NCBI GenBank assembly: GCA_036345935.2
Contig: JADWOT020000007.1
Coordinates: 8,368,163 to 8,432,162, forward strand
Direction of reading: 5' to 3'
Length of the DNA stretch: 64,000 nucleotides
From: Taenia hydatigena
Taxonomy: Eukaryota > Platyhelminthes > Cestoda > Cyclophyllidea > Taeniidae
Positions 37,660-48,900 of this stretch are shown here, one piece after another. Below the pieces are notes generated by a model. That model was given only the letters and a program-made list of their open reading frames with translations, ran no database searches and had not been told where the DNA came from. Position numbers and translations under genes: made by a program. Position 1 is the stretch's first letter. Every line of letters begins with the position of its first letter.

Positions 37660-37970
37660 TATTTTCTAAATTCTCTTGTCCTAAAATTGAAGCATACTGT
37701 GCCAAAGCAAGCCAAGACAAGAGTTTTGAGGTGGAATATTGGATATAGTGATTTAGAGCTCAGAAGACGTCGCTTGGCAGAATTGGATAGCAAAGTAATT
37801 AACTCAGCAGCAGGGCTGATGCTTCAGTTGAACTCTTGCTGAAGCCAAAGACAGAAAAGGAAAAAAGATTGCCATTTAATATTGCTGCAGGTTTGATTAA
37901 AATGGCACTTAAGCGTTTTTGGCAGTCTAATAAATTTGAGGAATTGATTCTACTCCATCCAAATGACTAA
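37660..37970 (+). pseudogene. Frameshifted coding fossil, unknown protein
   Basis: Two successive plus frames look protein-like. The first runs 37660-37842 (for example GYSDLELRRRRLAELDSKVI) and ends at TGA 37840. The second, one register away, runs 37803-37970 (ASVELLLKPKTEKEKRLPF, GLIKMALKRFWQSNKFEELI) and ends at TAA 37968. They overlap around 37803-37840, where a single shift would join them. No family recognised. It sits just outside the right palindrome arm and 15 bp before the third 167-bp module. Chance open frames remain possible. Confidence 0.3.
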
Positions 37971-37985
37971 AGGCGGTTTGGCTTG

Positions 37986-38152
37986 AAATGGTTCGTTCAT
38001 GACTACATGACGTCATCATCATGTCAAATCATTTTCACTCCTGAATTTGCATGCTTTTGTTTCCTGGTGTCATTCGTTTAAGTGCTACATGACTTGCTCA
38101 TCCTCAGATGGGTGTTAAATGAAGAGCATGGCAGACAATGCGTTGTGGTCTG
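37986..38152 (+). repeat. 167-bp module, solo copy outside the palindrome
   Basis: Same length as the arm copies and differs by four transitions, all in its right third. Here it is flanked by unrelated sequence on both sides (GGCTTG| on the left, |TTAGAATTGG on the right), so both ends of the module are defined. No obvious target duplication. TGACGTCA at 38008-38015. Confidence 0.85.
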
Positions 38153-39170
38153 TTAGAATTGGTGCCTGTGTCATTGTTCTTGTGAACACCCGGTCAATAT
38201 TACCCACCCTTTGTAATTAGAACTCAGCGACCAACTTCATGTAGCATCTGGAGCATCTCCCAAATGTCGTATTCTCAGTCAGCAGCATCAAGCCCTAGGG
38301 ATTCTGTAATCATTTTTGCAGAATACATGGCCCATTTGGGATAATTAGCATGCTTAGGCAGCTAATTTGACGCACGTGGGCGCTCTTCGGAACAGTGAGG
38401 TGGGTTTTATGAACACTGCAGAGAAATGAGTGCATTAACGCTAGTTATGGGCGGCTATCTGGGCCCACAATGCAGTCGATTGAAAATCTAGTAGAGCTGC
38501 GATAGCCTAGTTATAAGAGTGTTTGATTAAGGATTTAGGCGTCTTCGGTTCTACCATAGGTCATGACGGGTGTCTGTAGTACTGTTTTGTTATTGACCCT
38601 TCTGCACACACCTCTACACGAGCATATATGGTCAGCAATATTTTGACGGAGGCAATAAATGTGAAGCAAAATAAATTGTGCATGTGTCGTCACGATGCAG
38701 ATGTGATTCAAGCTCACGCTTAAAGACCCCAATGGATCAGCGGCGAATTGCATTGTTTTGATTTCTTGTCAGTGGCCAAGCGCTTCTAGTCTACTGCTGC
38801 GCACACACGAAAAACGGGCATTAAAAAGACAATTTTCTATGAAGCTTCTGATGGTTCGTATGAACTTGCTTACAGTTTCGAGGTCAATGAAAGATAAACC
38901 AATGTTTTATGGCCCACATTAAGTAAAGTAACCCAAAATTACTAGCTATTTTCGTTAATAAAAAGCAAAGGAATTTCGACAATAGATTAGAACTGTCAGT
39001 AACACATAGTCACGGCGCATTTTTAATCGTGCAAATCTTGATGCTCTTCAAAATGTAGAACTTGAAGCAATCGACCCTTACATGATGCACGCGAGTTGGA
39101 ATCCGCCACCTCAGCCCGATCGCTTGGATTCTTGACTTTACGCGGCAGGACGCTTTGGATCTCTTTCCAG
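38153..39170. other. No gene recognised; any upstream exons of the 39-kb gene would lie here
   Basis: No splice-bounded exon of matching phase (ending in phase 2) could be picked with confidence. Confidence 0.5.
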
Positions 39171-39802
39171 TTCAAACTTACACCTTCGAGGGTCTACAGC
39201 TGGGGCAAACCATTTTGCCTTAATTGGTGCGCGCACTAGAAGGGGAGATTTTAAGATACTTGAGTACCTTGGCAGCGACTTCGGGGTAGTGGGAGCAACT
39301 ACACCGATCCTAGAAGGAGGTGAGCCCTTTGTACTCGTCTTACCAAATGCTGATTTATTATTTGCATCTAGCCAGATTTTATCTCAAGAAGCCTGCGCTA
39401 GTATCCATTTGACACAATTCAATTGTTCGCGTAGGCTTATTTGATTTATCTCTTGCTGCACAGTTAACTTTAGACAGCAGAATAGGCAGCTTAGTAAGGT
39501 GGACCGAAATTTCTTATTTTACGCCGTCAGCAGTTAGTTAGCATAAACGCGTCAAGAGAAGTTTATTGTCCCCTACAGGAGAGGAAGGAGTGTCTCCTGA
39601 AGCCGGAAGATTCGCGAAGAACAGCAAGTCTGCTCAGAACATTGTAATTAAAATGAATGACAGGTCTACTCAAACATCCACAGTCACAAAGACTAGCAAG
39701 TCAACCCAGTTTCCTCAAATCACAACAAAAATTAAGCCCACACAAACTCCAGCCTTCACCACGAGGAAGGGATCTGTTTTGAATGCTGCAACGACCATTT
39801 AA
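39171..39802 (+). CDS. Two-exon gene 3' part with TQT (LC8-type) motifs
   Basis: Exon A is 39171-39319, behind acceptor GATCTCTTTCCAG and ending at donor GTGAGC (39320). Its open frame reads ...ANHFALIGARTRRGDFKILE then YLGSDFGVVGATTPILEG and ends in phase 1. Exon B is 39579-39802, behind a strong acceptor TTTATTGTCCCCTACAG. It needs two bases to complete a codon, and exactly phase 1 is supplied, giving Gly. The intron is 259 nt. Exon B encodes a Ser/Thr/Lys-rich tail with RSTQT, KSTQF and KPTQT. [KR]xTQT is the known docking motif of the dynein light chain DYNLL/LC8, and several in a row are typical of multivalent partners. The stop is at 39802. I do not recognise exon A. The first exon(s) were not found. 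Confidence 0.4.
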
Positions 39803-41636
39803 AGAAATTCTATCTCACCGTTCGCTGCCGCCACGAAGGTCAGATCTGCCTTTACTCCCTGACCACTTCAACCTTATTTGCTTCCATGGCCATAGTGCTC
39901 CTGTAAACCCTCTAGTAGGCCAATGCAACTTGCCAACTTCTTTGCTGGTTTTGATTATTGCTGTTGAAAATTGACATTTGTTAGACATTTTGCTTATTGC
40001 ATTGTTAGTTTACTAATTCAGGGATAGGTGGCGTTGACAAATGTTCTCCTTTGCATAAGATATAGGCACAAATCACAACAACCACTCCTTAAATGGCAAA
40101 TACATATCCTTACACACTGACCCATTCTCAATAAGGTTGCGTGTGCTTGTCAAGTAGTGGAGGTTGAAGACCACACTGAAAAGCTTAGGTTGTCTGTAAA
40201 TCAAAACGGCGTTCATGTGTCAAGTTTCGCAAAGTTCTTTTTCAACACTCTGATGTTGCTGAATCCCTCAAGTAAGATTTGATTGGAATAAGGGCTCTTT
40301 AGAGACCGCATGAATGGTAACTTATTAGTTAGTGCTATCAAGGGTAATTCAATGATCCTTTATCTAGCAGTGTCTTCCTAATCCACACGAGGCCTTCTTT
40401 GAGCACCGAATGCTCATTACATAAAACAATTAATGGTCGCAAGTGAGCCTTCAATTGCAGTTATTTTCTTCCCGATCGGTAAAATGCCCATGCAGCATCT
40501 TAAACCACTGGCAGATGTGCAGTTTTGGCTTCATGGGTAACGCAGTGGCTAAACCTAGCCAAGACATTTAAGCTAAATGCTAACGGTTGCTCAACAATTT
40601 TATGTTATCTGAGCGACTTTTGTGTAGTAAATGTCCATGGTCTGATGTGAACGCAAAGCCCACCCTCTGCAGTCGATGCGTGATCTATTTTCTCTAAAAG
40701 TGTGCGGTCTGTATCACGCAGAAAGGGATGTTGAATTGAAGCACTCACTCAGGTTAAGTGGGTAAGTGGGATGGTGCTGCCGCTGCTTCCACTGCTACAA
40801 TTTTCGAGCAACCAGGGAGATGATACTAGTGAGGCGACATCTCACCAATGGCATACAGTGAGAGGGACCGCCTTCCTCCTTCACGGGAGCCACATGATGC
40901 CTCTTTGATGAAGGCTTGCGACCCATTTTAGCCAAGGAAATGGTGGTCAGAGCGGAGCCCTCGATGGGGTTGGATGCGTGGGCTATGAGGTGAATTTAAC
41001 TGCTACTGCTGCGGTCATTGAGAAAACTTTGATGAGGCGGCTTCTTACTGACGGCGTACAGTGAATGTGATTTATCCGCGTATCCACCTCATTTAAGGTG
41101 CTTTTGGAAAATACTACAACTGTATCTGTGCTATACTTTATAGACGCATCAGATTTCCTAAATTAAGGGTAGAACAACTTGGATGATCCAAATGGGGAAA
41201 TGTAAGTGTGGGTTGACATAAAGTAGAAGGATAATTGTCGTTTTTCCCGTTAAGCATGCATATTTAAGACGGCAAAGACCAATCACACACAAAAACCACT
41301 CGCAAATGGAATTTGCTTTTACCTGGGCAAATTGTGGAACTAGAGGAGCGTTTAACTTGAAATCCTGTTTCTTAAATTGCCGCTGAATCTTATCTGATGC
41401 ACCGTCAGAAACAGACACATTCGCACTTGCCTTCAATTCAGCACCATCACCGGTGCTAATAAAGGCCAATATTTCAGCGGTTTCTTCTTATAACTTTTTG
41501 TAACTTGAGCTTCTTTATCCAACATTCTAGCTTTAGCGTGATCAGTAAGGAGCAATACATATCCACGGACCCAACGATGGCCTTTAAATTGCCAAATTAT
41601 TTTATCCGCATAAGATTAAAATCATCCAAAATAAGG
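39803..41636. other. No gene recognised; weak internal duplication
   Basis: Between about 40780 and 41080 two stretches about 0.2 kb apart share GATGA/GTGAGGCG, CATACAGTGA / CGTACAGTGA and GCTGCTAC-type words, suggesting an old tandem duplication. No protein reading. Confidence 0.4.
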
Positions 41637-42045
41637 ATCTTTTGAGTTAGTAAAATTGGCATATCAGTCATTGGAAGGAATTTGAAAGTGCCCGTGTCAG
41701 ATGGCATTCCCATAAGCCTCATTACTTCCTTGCCGAAACGCATTCCCCGCTTTTGAATTTCATATGGAGAAAATGCGGTCTTTTTGACGGCCCCTACCTC
41801 AGCCTGAATGATGCTGTGACCATTAGAATAGGTGCCACTCTTTTCTATTTTATCTTGGCATATGAGCACATCCGAATATTTTATTATTATCAAATTATCT
41901 TATGCGCCTGACCTAAATGACAAGCGCACTATTCCAACAGCTAGTGCAAAGGAAAAAGCACACCTAGCAATGAATGCTGACTGCGCATTCCTCACACTTT
42001 GGGATCGAGCAGTAAAATTGGCTCTACAACCAAAGCACCTTCATG
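41637..42045 (+). repeat. Dispersed repeat R2, copy 2
   Basis: Direct repeat of 29469-29874. The minus strand is open for 98 codons (41597-41893), including FSPYEIQKRGMRFGKEVM, and the plus strand for 82, but copy 1 is interrupted in the same frames. A coding role is unproven. Confidence 0.75.
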
Positions 42046-43359
42046 CTTCAGGAAACGTGGGCAAGGCGAAGCTTACATAAGTTACAAAGGCAAATATTTA
42101 TTCCTAGCGGTTCGAATGTGTTTTAAAGTGCACTATTGCTCCGTTTAAACTCGGTTTACATTCAAAAGCACTTAGTCCGAAAAGGCAAGAGTTGCATCCG
42201 CATTTGTTATTGATAAATATGTCGATAATAGAAGACCAAGTTATTCAATAAGGATAAACAGCAGATAACGCAACTCATTCGTCGTTTTTAACTGCCAACA
42301 ATTCTAACTTTAAATACATTCAAATGAATATAACAGCAATAGTGCAATGACGCCAGTTCAAAATGGGTGCTTTGAATATTAAAGTACCGTTATGACGTGA
42401 TTCGACGTCAGCGATGTGAAGATTGCCTACTGTGATTGAGTATGATATAATGGGTGGCATTAATAATGTGCACAAAATAGGATTTGCCTATATATATCTA
42501 GCTACGATGTTCTATCTATTCAATAGAGACCACGCTGTTCGTAACCAAGTGAACATCATTCAGCTTTTAGTCTAATGCGAGTTTCTTATGAATTTTGACA
42601 CGCGTTCATTTTGTAAGTCACTATTGATTGAATTGTATAGCTTGCAGGTCACTTCAGTGCTTGGAAATGTAATAAAGGATGCTTCCATTACCGTTTTTTA
42701 CATTTAACGCAAGCAACGCGGCGCGACTAAATGCTAACATAACCACCTAAATGTGTCCACCGAATTGCGCTTGGCGATAGTTGCAGATAATGTGCCAAAA
42801 TCGACATTGTGTTTTCCACTACGTAGCCTACGCAGATAACACAGGATTAGCGGATGCTGTTGCCCCTTAAGTTACAGGCTATCCCAATATACTTTCCTCA
42901 ATTTGTGCGCTCTGATTGCTGCGTTGAGGAAACTGGGATTAAACCAATGCTAATAGCCTCTTTGATGTATTAAGGTCACAGAGATGGTCGTTAATTTATT
43001 GGAATCGACTAACAAAACTCCACCATGACAATTGTATCGTTAAGGATATGCACGAAAACGCACTCGCGTCATCTGCTGATACAGATTGCCAAGGTATTCA
43101 TTCGGCAATCGACGCGCAAAAATAAATGTTAAAGCCTGGATCAGCGTCAGTCCGAAAAAATGCAGTGAGAAGACGAGTGTAGAGAGACTCTTACGAATCG
43201 GTGAGACAGTAACACCAAGATTTAAAGTGAAAGTGCTGGACTAAATTTTTGCAACTTTATTGACAGGCCCGAGGTATTTAATGTGTACAGTAATTACGAA
43301 CTGCTATCTTAATAGAAAAGGAGCAAAAGAGATGGATGTAGCAATAAAATTAGGGGATC
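42046..43359. other. No gene recognised
   Basis: Nothing supported here. The 3' end of the mucin-like gene's transcript may reach into the right part. Confidence 0.5.
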
Positions 43360-43369
43360 TGTAGGTGTT

Positions 43370-44221
43370 AGCATCACCGGAGCCTGTGGTGTTGGTTTGG
43401 CATTGGTGGGCGGTGCATTGGCGATCACCGGCGTCAGCATTGATGCTGGAATGTTGGCGGATGTGGTTTACGGTTGGGTTGTATGGAATGTTACTGCAGC
43501 CTGCGTTTGGACTGCATCGTTGGTTGACAGTTCCGGTGGATGCGTTGCAGTAATCATTTCTAACGCCTGTGTTGATGCTGGAAGGTCGGCAGCTGCTATC
43601 TGTGGTTGGGTTGCAAGGAGTATTACTAGAGTCTGTGCTTTAATTGCATCATCGCTTGACGATTTCAATGGTTGCGTTGTATTGAACGCCAGAGAAATTT
43701 ATGATAAAGCTGTACCATTGGTGGATCCTGAGGTCGGTTCCGTTGCATCTTGAATTAATAAAGTTTGCTTTAACACTGTGGTGTTGGCAGACGTCACAGG
43801 TGGTTTCATGGTGTTGGTTATCACCGATACCTGTGCTGATGTTGGCAGATCATCAGACAATGCTGATGCTTGGGATTTTTTGGTTGTTACTGGAGCATTT
43901 GTGACGTTGGTAGTCAGCGAAGTTGGCTTCAATGAACTTGATGTCAGTTGGACCAGTGTTAACACAGTTGTATTGGTAGAGGATGACATGGGTTCCGTTT
44001 TATTGGGCGTTCTTAGGGCCTGCCTTGATACTGTGGTACCAACAGTAGTTTGGTGTCCAACCACTGCATTAGGTGTCGGCAATTCTTGTATAGGCAGCGT
44101 TCCATCTACCATCGCTCCTAAAACCTTTACTTCTAGCAACATTTTTTCTGGAAGAGGCGCCTCTACAGACAAACATGCCAAGGGTGAGTGTCAGCACGTA
44201 AAAGGCTTTGAAAGTCTGCAT
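43370..44221 (-). pseudogene. Secreted Thr/Ser-rich repeat (mucin-like) gene, broken
   Basis: Such proteins are heavily O-glycosylated surface or secreted coats. ATG at 44221-44219 opens a signal-peptide-like start (MQTFKAFYVLTLTLG). After a CCC run (44184-44182) the Thr/Ser-rich frame continues one register away (ACLSVEAPLPEK...). One base there would restore a continuous secreted protein. The body is rich in T, S, P and A with many NxT sites and repeats of 132 bp (44 codons). The motif DLPxSxQ recurs with DNA spacing of 132 and 264 bp (plus-strand anchors 43442, 43574, 43838), followed by ITxTxxPPxxSxN. In-frame TAA stops at 43701-43699 and 43470-43468 interrupt the array, yet repeat homology continues past each. 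The plus strand is also open but hydrophobic and Val/Gly-rich, as expected of an antisense shadow. Confidence 0.5.
43435..43850. repeat. 132-bp degenerate tandem repeat
   Basis: GATGCTGGAA at 43442 and 43574 and GATGTTGGCA at 43838 are spaced 132 and 264 bp. A unit expected near 43706 is poorly preserved. It encodes the 44-residue repeats of the mucin-like frame. Confidence 0.6.
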
Positions 44222-44263
44222 AATGGTCCTGTGTTCTATACAGTCCTTTTAGGCCTCTGTCTA

Positions 44264-44273
44264 CATTTATAGT
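44264..44273 (-). promoter_or_regulatory. TATA-like element of the mucin-like gene
   Basis: Minus strand ACTATAAATG, about 43 nt before the ATG. That would place transcription start roughly 10-15 nt upstream of the start codon. Confidence 0.3.
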
Positions 44274-45443
44274 CTGAGTTAATGCGTAGGCGTCATTTGT
44301 GCAGTCCCAAGATGAGACAAATTCCTGACTTACTTTTTGGTTCACAAATATCCTACTATTTGTTGCTTTCCTTTTCACACCCAAGCACGTGCGCATATGA
44401 CCTTATTTATATCAAACTTTGCGCGTAAATATGAATAAGGTAAAACATTGCCTTTTTCTTAAAAGGAAAGGTATTCATTTAAAATGGGAATAGCGGCAGC
44501 CTTTATTGCATTTCGCAACTACTAGAAAGAAGTACTTACTTTTGCAGCTTACTTAAGCTCCGTCTTGATATGCGACCTCAAGAACCTAGGGCACTGTGAT
44601 ACACTTTCCATTTAAGCCATTTGTTCCGCCTAAATACTTATAAACTCCCAATTGCCCTCCTTCCATGTTGTTTAATGTTGTTTTATCTATATTCTTGGTT
44701 TGGAATGCGCGTTGTGAAACTCAAAGCTTATAACTATGCTGTTTAATTATGCTTTACTTATCCCCTTGGTTTACAATGCGCCTCGTGAAACGCGGAAATT
44801 ATGTTTGCTGGCTCATCATAATAGAGTCATTTAATCCTATGTAAACTTTGGTGTCACCCCATGGAGGCGCAATGATCCACATAAGGCTGCTATCCAGAAT
44901 CAATGCCCCACGCTTACAATGGATGAAAGGAAACTCCCTGGGGCGTGTCGAAGTCAGCCTTAGTGCATATCACTTTTGTGCGTTTCAAAGCTAACATTTG
45001 ATCCTGTTGCATTAAGCAATAATTGTGCTTGTGAGTGAAATGATTGCCCATAGTAGAAGTCTACGTTTCTCCAGAAAATTTGTGCCATGAGAAATAATGA
45101 TTTCAGCTGCTTAAATTGGCAGGTTAGTGCAAGGTGGGATTGTACTTGCGAATTTGCCACAGAAAACTTGGACGAGTTATGAGAAAATTGAGCTGGCCGT
45201 ACAAAAGTTGAGACTGTGCTTGTGTGCTTGGTCATTTTTAGCTAAGGAGAGATTGATCGCTTCGTGTAATTTTGGGCTGACTAAACTTTAATAAATTTGG
45301 CAAGTAGCTGAGAAGTAGATCAAAATCATCAAAGCGCATAAAGTACCGCCTGAATTCATACGGGATTTACAAAATAAATGCAGATGTGTGAGCGTGTGGA
45401 AGTTGTCGCAATCAACATCGAAGAAGTGGGAGTAAGTCATTTT
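44274..45443. other. No gene recognised
   Basis: Upstream side of the mucin-like gene. Only short overlapping frames. Confidence 0.5.
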
Positions 45444-45945
45444 GCTTTCTGGTATCTACCTCCACATTTTCGCCATTCCGATTCAGCATTGTCATATTGC
45501 TTGCCATGTCCTACCCAAAGCTTTTTTTTAGATTGAGTCGTCGTTTTGCATTTATTGCAGAAAATTACTTTATACTATCGATCAGTTCCTCAGGCATATT
45601 TTAAACCTTTATAGACAGACATAGCAGAGTTCGATAAAATAGGGTAGAACTAGCCCATAATATGATAGGGTTTGGCACGTGGGAGAGGAAGGCTAAACAC
45701 AACACTTGAAAGTAACATTCAGGTGCAAATAATGCCCAAGAATGTAGGTAACTCCTGATGAAATTGAAATGAATTGGTTTTGCATAACAAAGGTATTTTG
45801 AGGGCTGAGGACTTATTGTACTATTCCATTCAACGTATTGCTGCTACTTATGCATATTAAGCAGCTCCTATGCTGGTGGTAGTGGTAGTCAATAACGGTG
45901 GATAACGATTCGCATTCACGAAGCAAACCAAAGGAGTGCAAATTG
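45444..45945 (+). repeat. Dispersed repeat R1, diverged copy
   Basis: Aligns end to end with 36060-36540 with roughly two thirds of bases matching by eye and small indels. Both ends (TTTCTGGT... and ...AAAGGAGTGCAAATT) are conserved, which sets the element length at about 0.5 kb. Confidence 0.7.
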
Positions 45946-48900
45946 TACAAGGGCATCTTTAAAGCGCGAGAAAATCGCACCAGACATTAAGTTTTATACG
46001 GCTAAAGAGATATCTTGCCAAGTCGTCACCCATCTTTCGATTTGGACTCGGGTTCAGGGACGAGGATCTTTGCTGACTATTGCGTTCTTCTACAGCCAGA
46101 CGTAAGAAAATATGCCAAAAATCAGATTCACGAACCGGGTATGGGATCTAGTCCAGCTCTCCACTGATAGACTCTCGCGCACGTTGACATGGCTGACGAC
46201 TTTACGCACAAACGGTAAGAAAACTCAACAGCGATTTTTCAAGGTGGTAACGATTATGTCGCTTCGGTAGTTAATAGCTTTCTAGCGGAACGTGGATGTT
46301 GGGTAGCCGCCGATTGTAGACAATGATGTTGTCAGCCACCCTGCTATGGGACGTCAGCGGCTCATCAATCGGTAGCGTATGTACTCCATCCGCCTCAACG
46401 ATAGAAATCAGAATGGATGATTCTCTAGATCGGATTAGCTTTCCGCTGCTGCCAGTGCGGATTGGATTCAAGTCATTTTACTGCATTCCATACGCATACC
46501 AGCTATCTTGCCCAAAAAGTATAGCAGATCTCCTCAATAAAGCCGTAAGTGAACCGCTTCGATAGTAAGGCGACAGCCTCAACACTGAACTTCCTTGAGA
46601 AGTTAACTTTTATTGCCTTCCTGACCCCAAAGCACTTTCAACAAAGATCGCAAGGGAAAGCTCGTCTCAATCCAAGGTCAACAAAGTCAGTTGCGTTTTG
46701 CTGTTAATAAAACGGTTCTTTGAGCTGAAGGCTAACGAATCCTGACGTCCTGAATAAGAAAGTGGGTAATTTCTGGAAGGTTTGGCTGCCGTGCGTATTC
46801 AGGTCCCCTCTTAAGTCAGGTCTACGTTAGTAAATGTAATTCCAGCATTTATCTGTTGTCATGTCCATGACTACCGCTGGGAGTTAAGTGAGTGCCCTAT
46901 TGGTCATCTGCGCCTTCCCAAGTTTGACTCTATTTTTACATTCGCACCCACGCAAAACGGCAGCAATGGGGAAGCTAGCAAAAGGAACTTAGCTACTGTG
47001 ATGCTTGTTTAGAACGTCTTCGGACCAACTATTTAGATGTGACAAGCAGTGGATGGACTTGCTAATGACGAATCCGTGGCCGCTATGGCAATTGGCGGCC
47101 TTGTTAATGGGTCTGACCACCAGGTCCCAAGCCACGGATAAAAGTCCCCTCCCAATCGTCCAACACGATTAACGAATTTTTCCTGTTACTCCAGCTCCTT
47201 GTAAATGCGAGCAGAGGGGTCGCAATGTGTGATTGTAATTGGGTGGCAGGGAGAAGCAGTTTCTGTGCAAGTGGATGTAGCATTCCCAATTTAAAAATGA
47301 AAGGATTAGAAAGACAAAGAGTAGACCGCCAGTATGGTGACTAATTTTTTGGCTGAAATGCAAGCAAGACATGGCAGCACTAGCAGCCACTTCAACGACC
47401 GATCTAAGGTTCCTAGTGACTGCTACTTTATAATTAACATGTTTGGAACCAACACACTTTGGCATTAATGCAGGGAAACATAGAATGCCCATTTCACCTC
47501 AACATTGCAGTTTTTATCAAAAGACACTTTTATGTCACGCAGCAATATTGAAACCTCGAAATAAGGCAATGATCAAGGGGCTCGTGCATCGTCGCTTCTT
47601 TTAAGCTTTACAGTTCTTCGTTTCCACCATTAATAGTAGAAGGGCGCTCTGATTTACTTATCTCAATCAAGTGGCTCTGAGCGTTCAGGGAATGACTGGG
47701 TTTTGTTACACACAGCAGGGTTTGATGAGTTTGCACCGAATTGTTATAAAATATGCGGCTGAGATTCTCGCATTGGTACGCGCATGACTTAATTTTTGTG
47801 CAATCAAAATTTGCCGCTGATAAATATTAAGCATCCCTATGCATTGGAAAACCTAAGAAGCAATAGAAATAGCAAAAGAAAAAGCTTCAAAACAGAAAAC
47901 CAGGCAAAAGAACAGAACCCATGTTGCACACATCTTTAAATCCCGCGAGTTTCCAAGAAATGTACTCATTGGTTTTGCTTTGAAGAGTAATCGATAATAA
48001 AATCTTTAAAAGTGGCTTAATTGAAATGAATTCCCCATTGCGTTAGATTAAATTTTGCATTGGTTTCACAGTACTTTTAAGTTCTCAGCCCTTTTGTCTC
48101 CTCTGAGCATCCTGGTATCCCAGACCAAGCCAATGACCTTGATTCTAATCTATCGTCGCCAATGCATGCCCTGACAGACTATTATGCCGCTCTTTCTCGT
48201 CAGAAAAGTCTCAGCGTGTCACACATGCGCTGAGATGAAGCCACATCCATCTTTGGTCTTTAGAAAGCACCCAACTGACAGTTATTAAGTTTCGTTTTAG
48301 GTCTGGTTTCTCACATTAGATTTATCTTTTTGATTTGTTGAAAATATTCTCACCTTATAATTTATTTGGCTTCAGGGCTTTATTTTAGTTCTTTGTTAAA
48401 AATACCTACCTAACCTCTTCAATAAGATTTCCTTGGGATTAAAATGATTGCTGGTCATACAGCTTTAAATCCTGCAACCAGAAGCTGCTGCGATGGCTGC
48501 AGATTCTTTTTGATTATTCACACATCTCTACGAGGTTGTTAAAGCTAAAAAAGCTTGAACATCAACGGATGTCAACTTTCGGCCTCTGCTTTTGCCTATC
48601 AGTTAGTGTTCATAGGGTGGCATGCATTTCTGGCTTAGACACATAAGCATATCCTTTCATCACCATTGGCGCTGTCTCTTTATGCTAGAGAGCCATATCT
48701 AGCCAAAATGCTGCCAGCGTACAGGACTGTGAAGGGCCTCCTGACCAGACTAATAAAGCCTAATCCACAAGGTACAACAAAAAAGGCAAATTATTTCTAC
48801 GCGCTATACTTATAAAAAAAGCAAAACTTTTTAAATCACAAAATATTCATGGCACTTTTACAGTTTGAGTCGCATATTAAAATAACCGCAATCAAGCAGG

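Noticed and set aside
43397..44272. Plus-strand open frames over the mucin-like gene
   Set aside because: Val/Gly/Cys-rich shadows without a signal peptide. The minus strand has the signal peptide, Thr/Ser repeats and TATA-like element.
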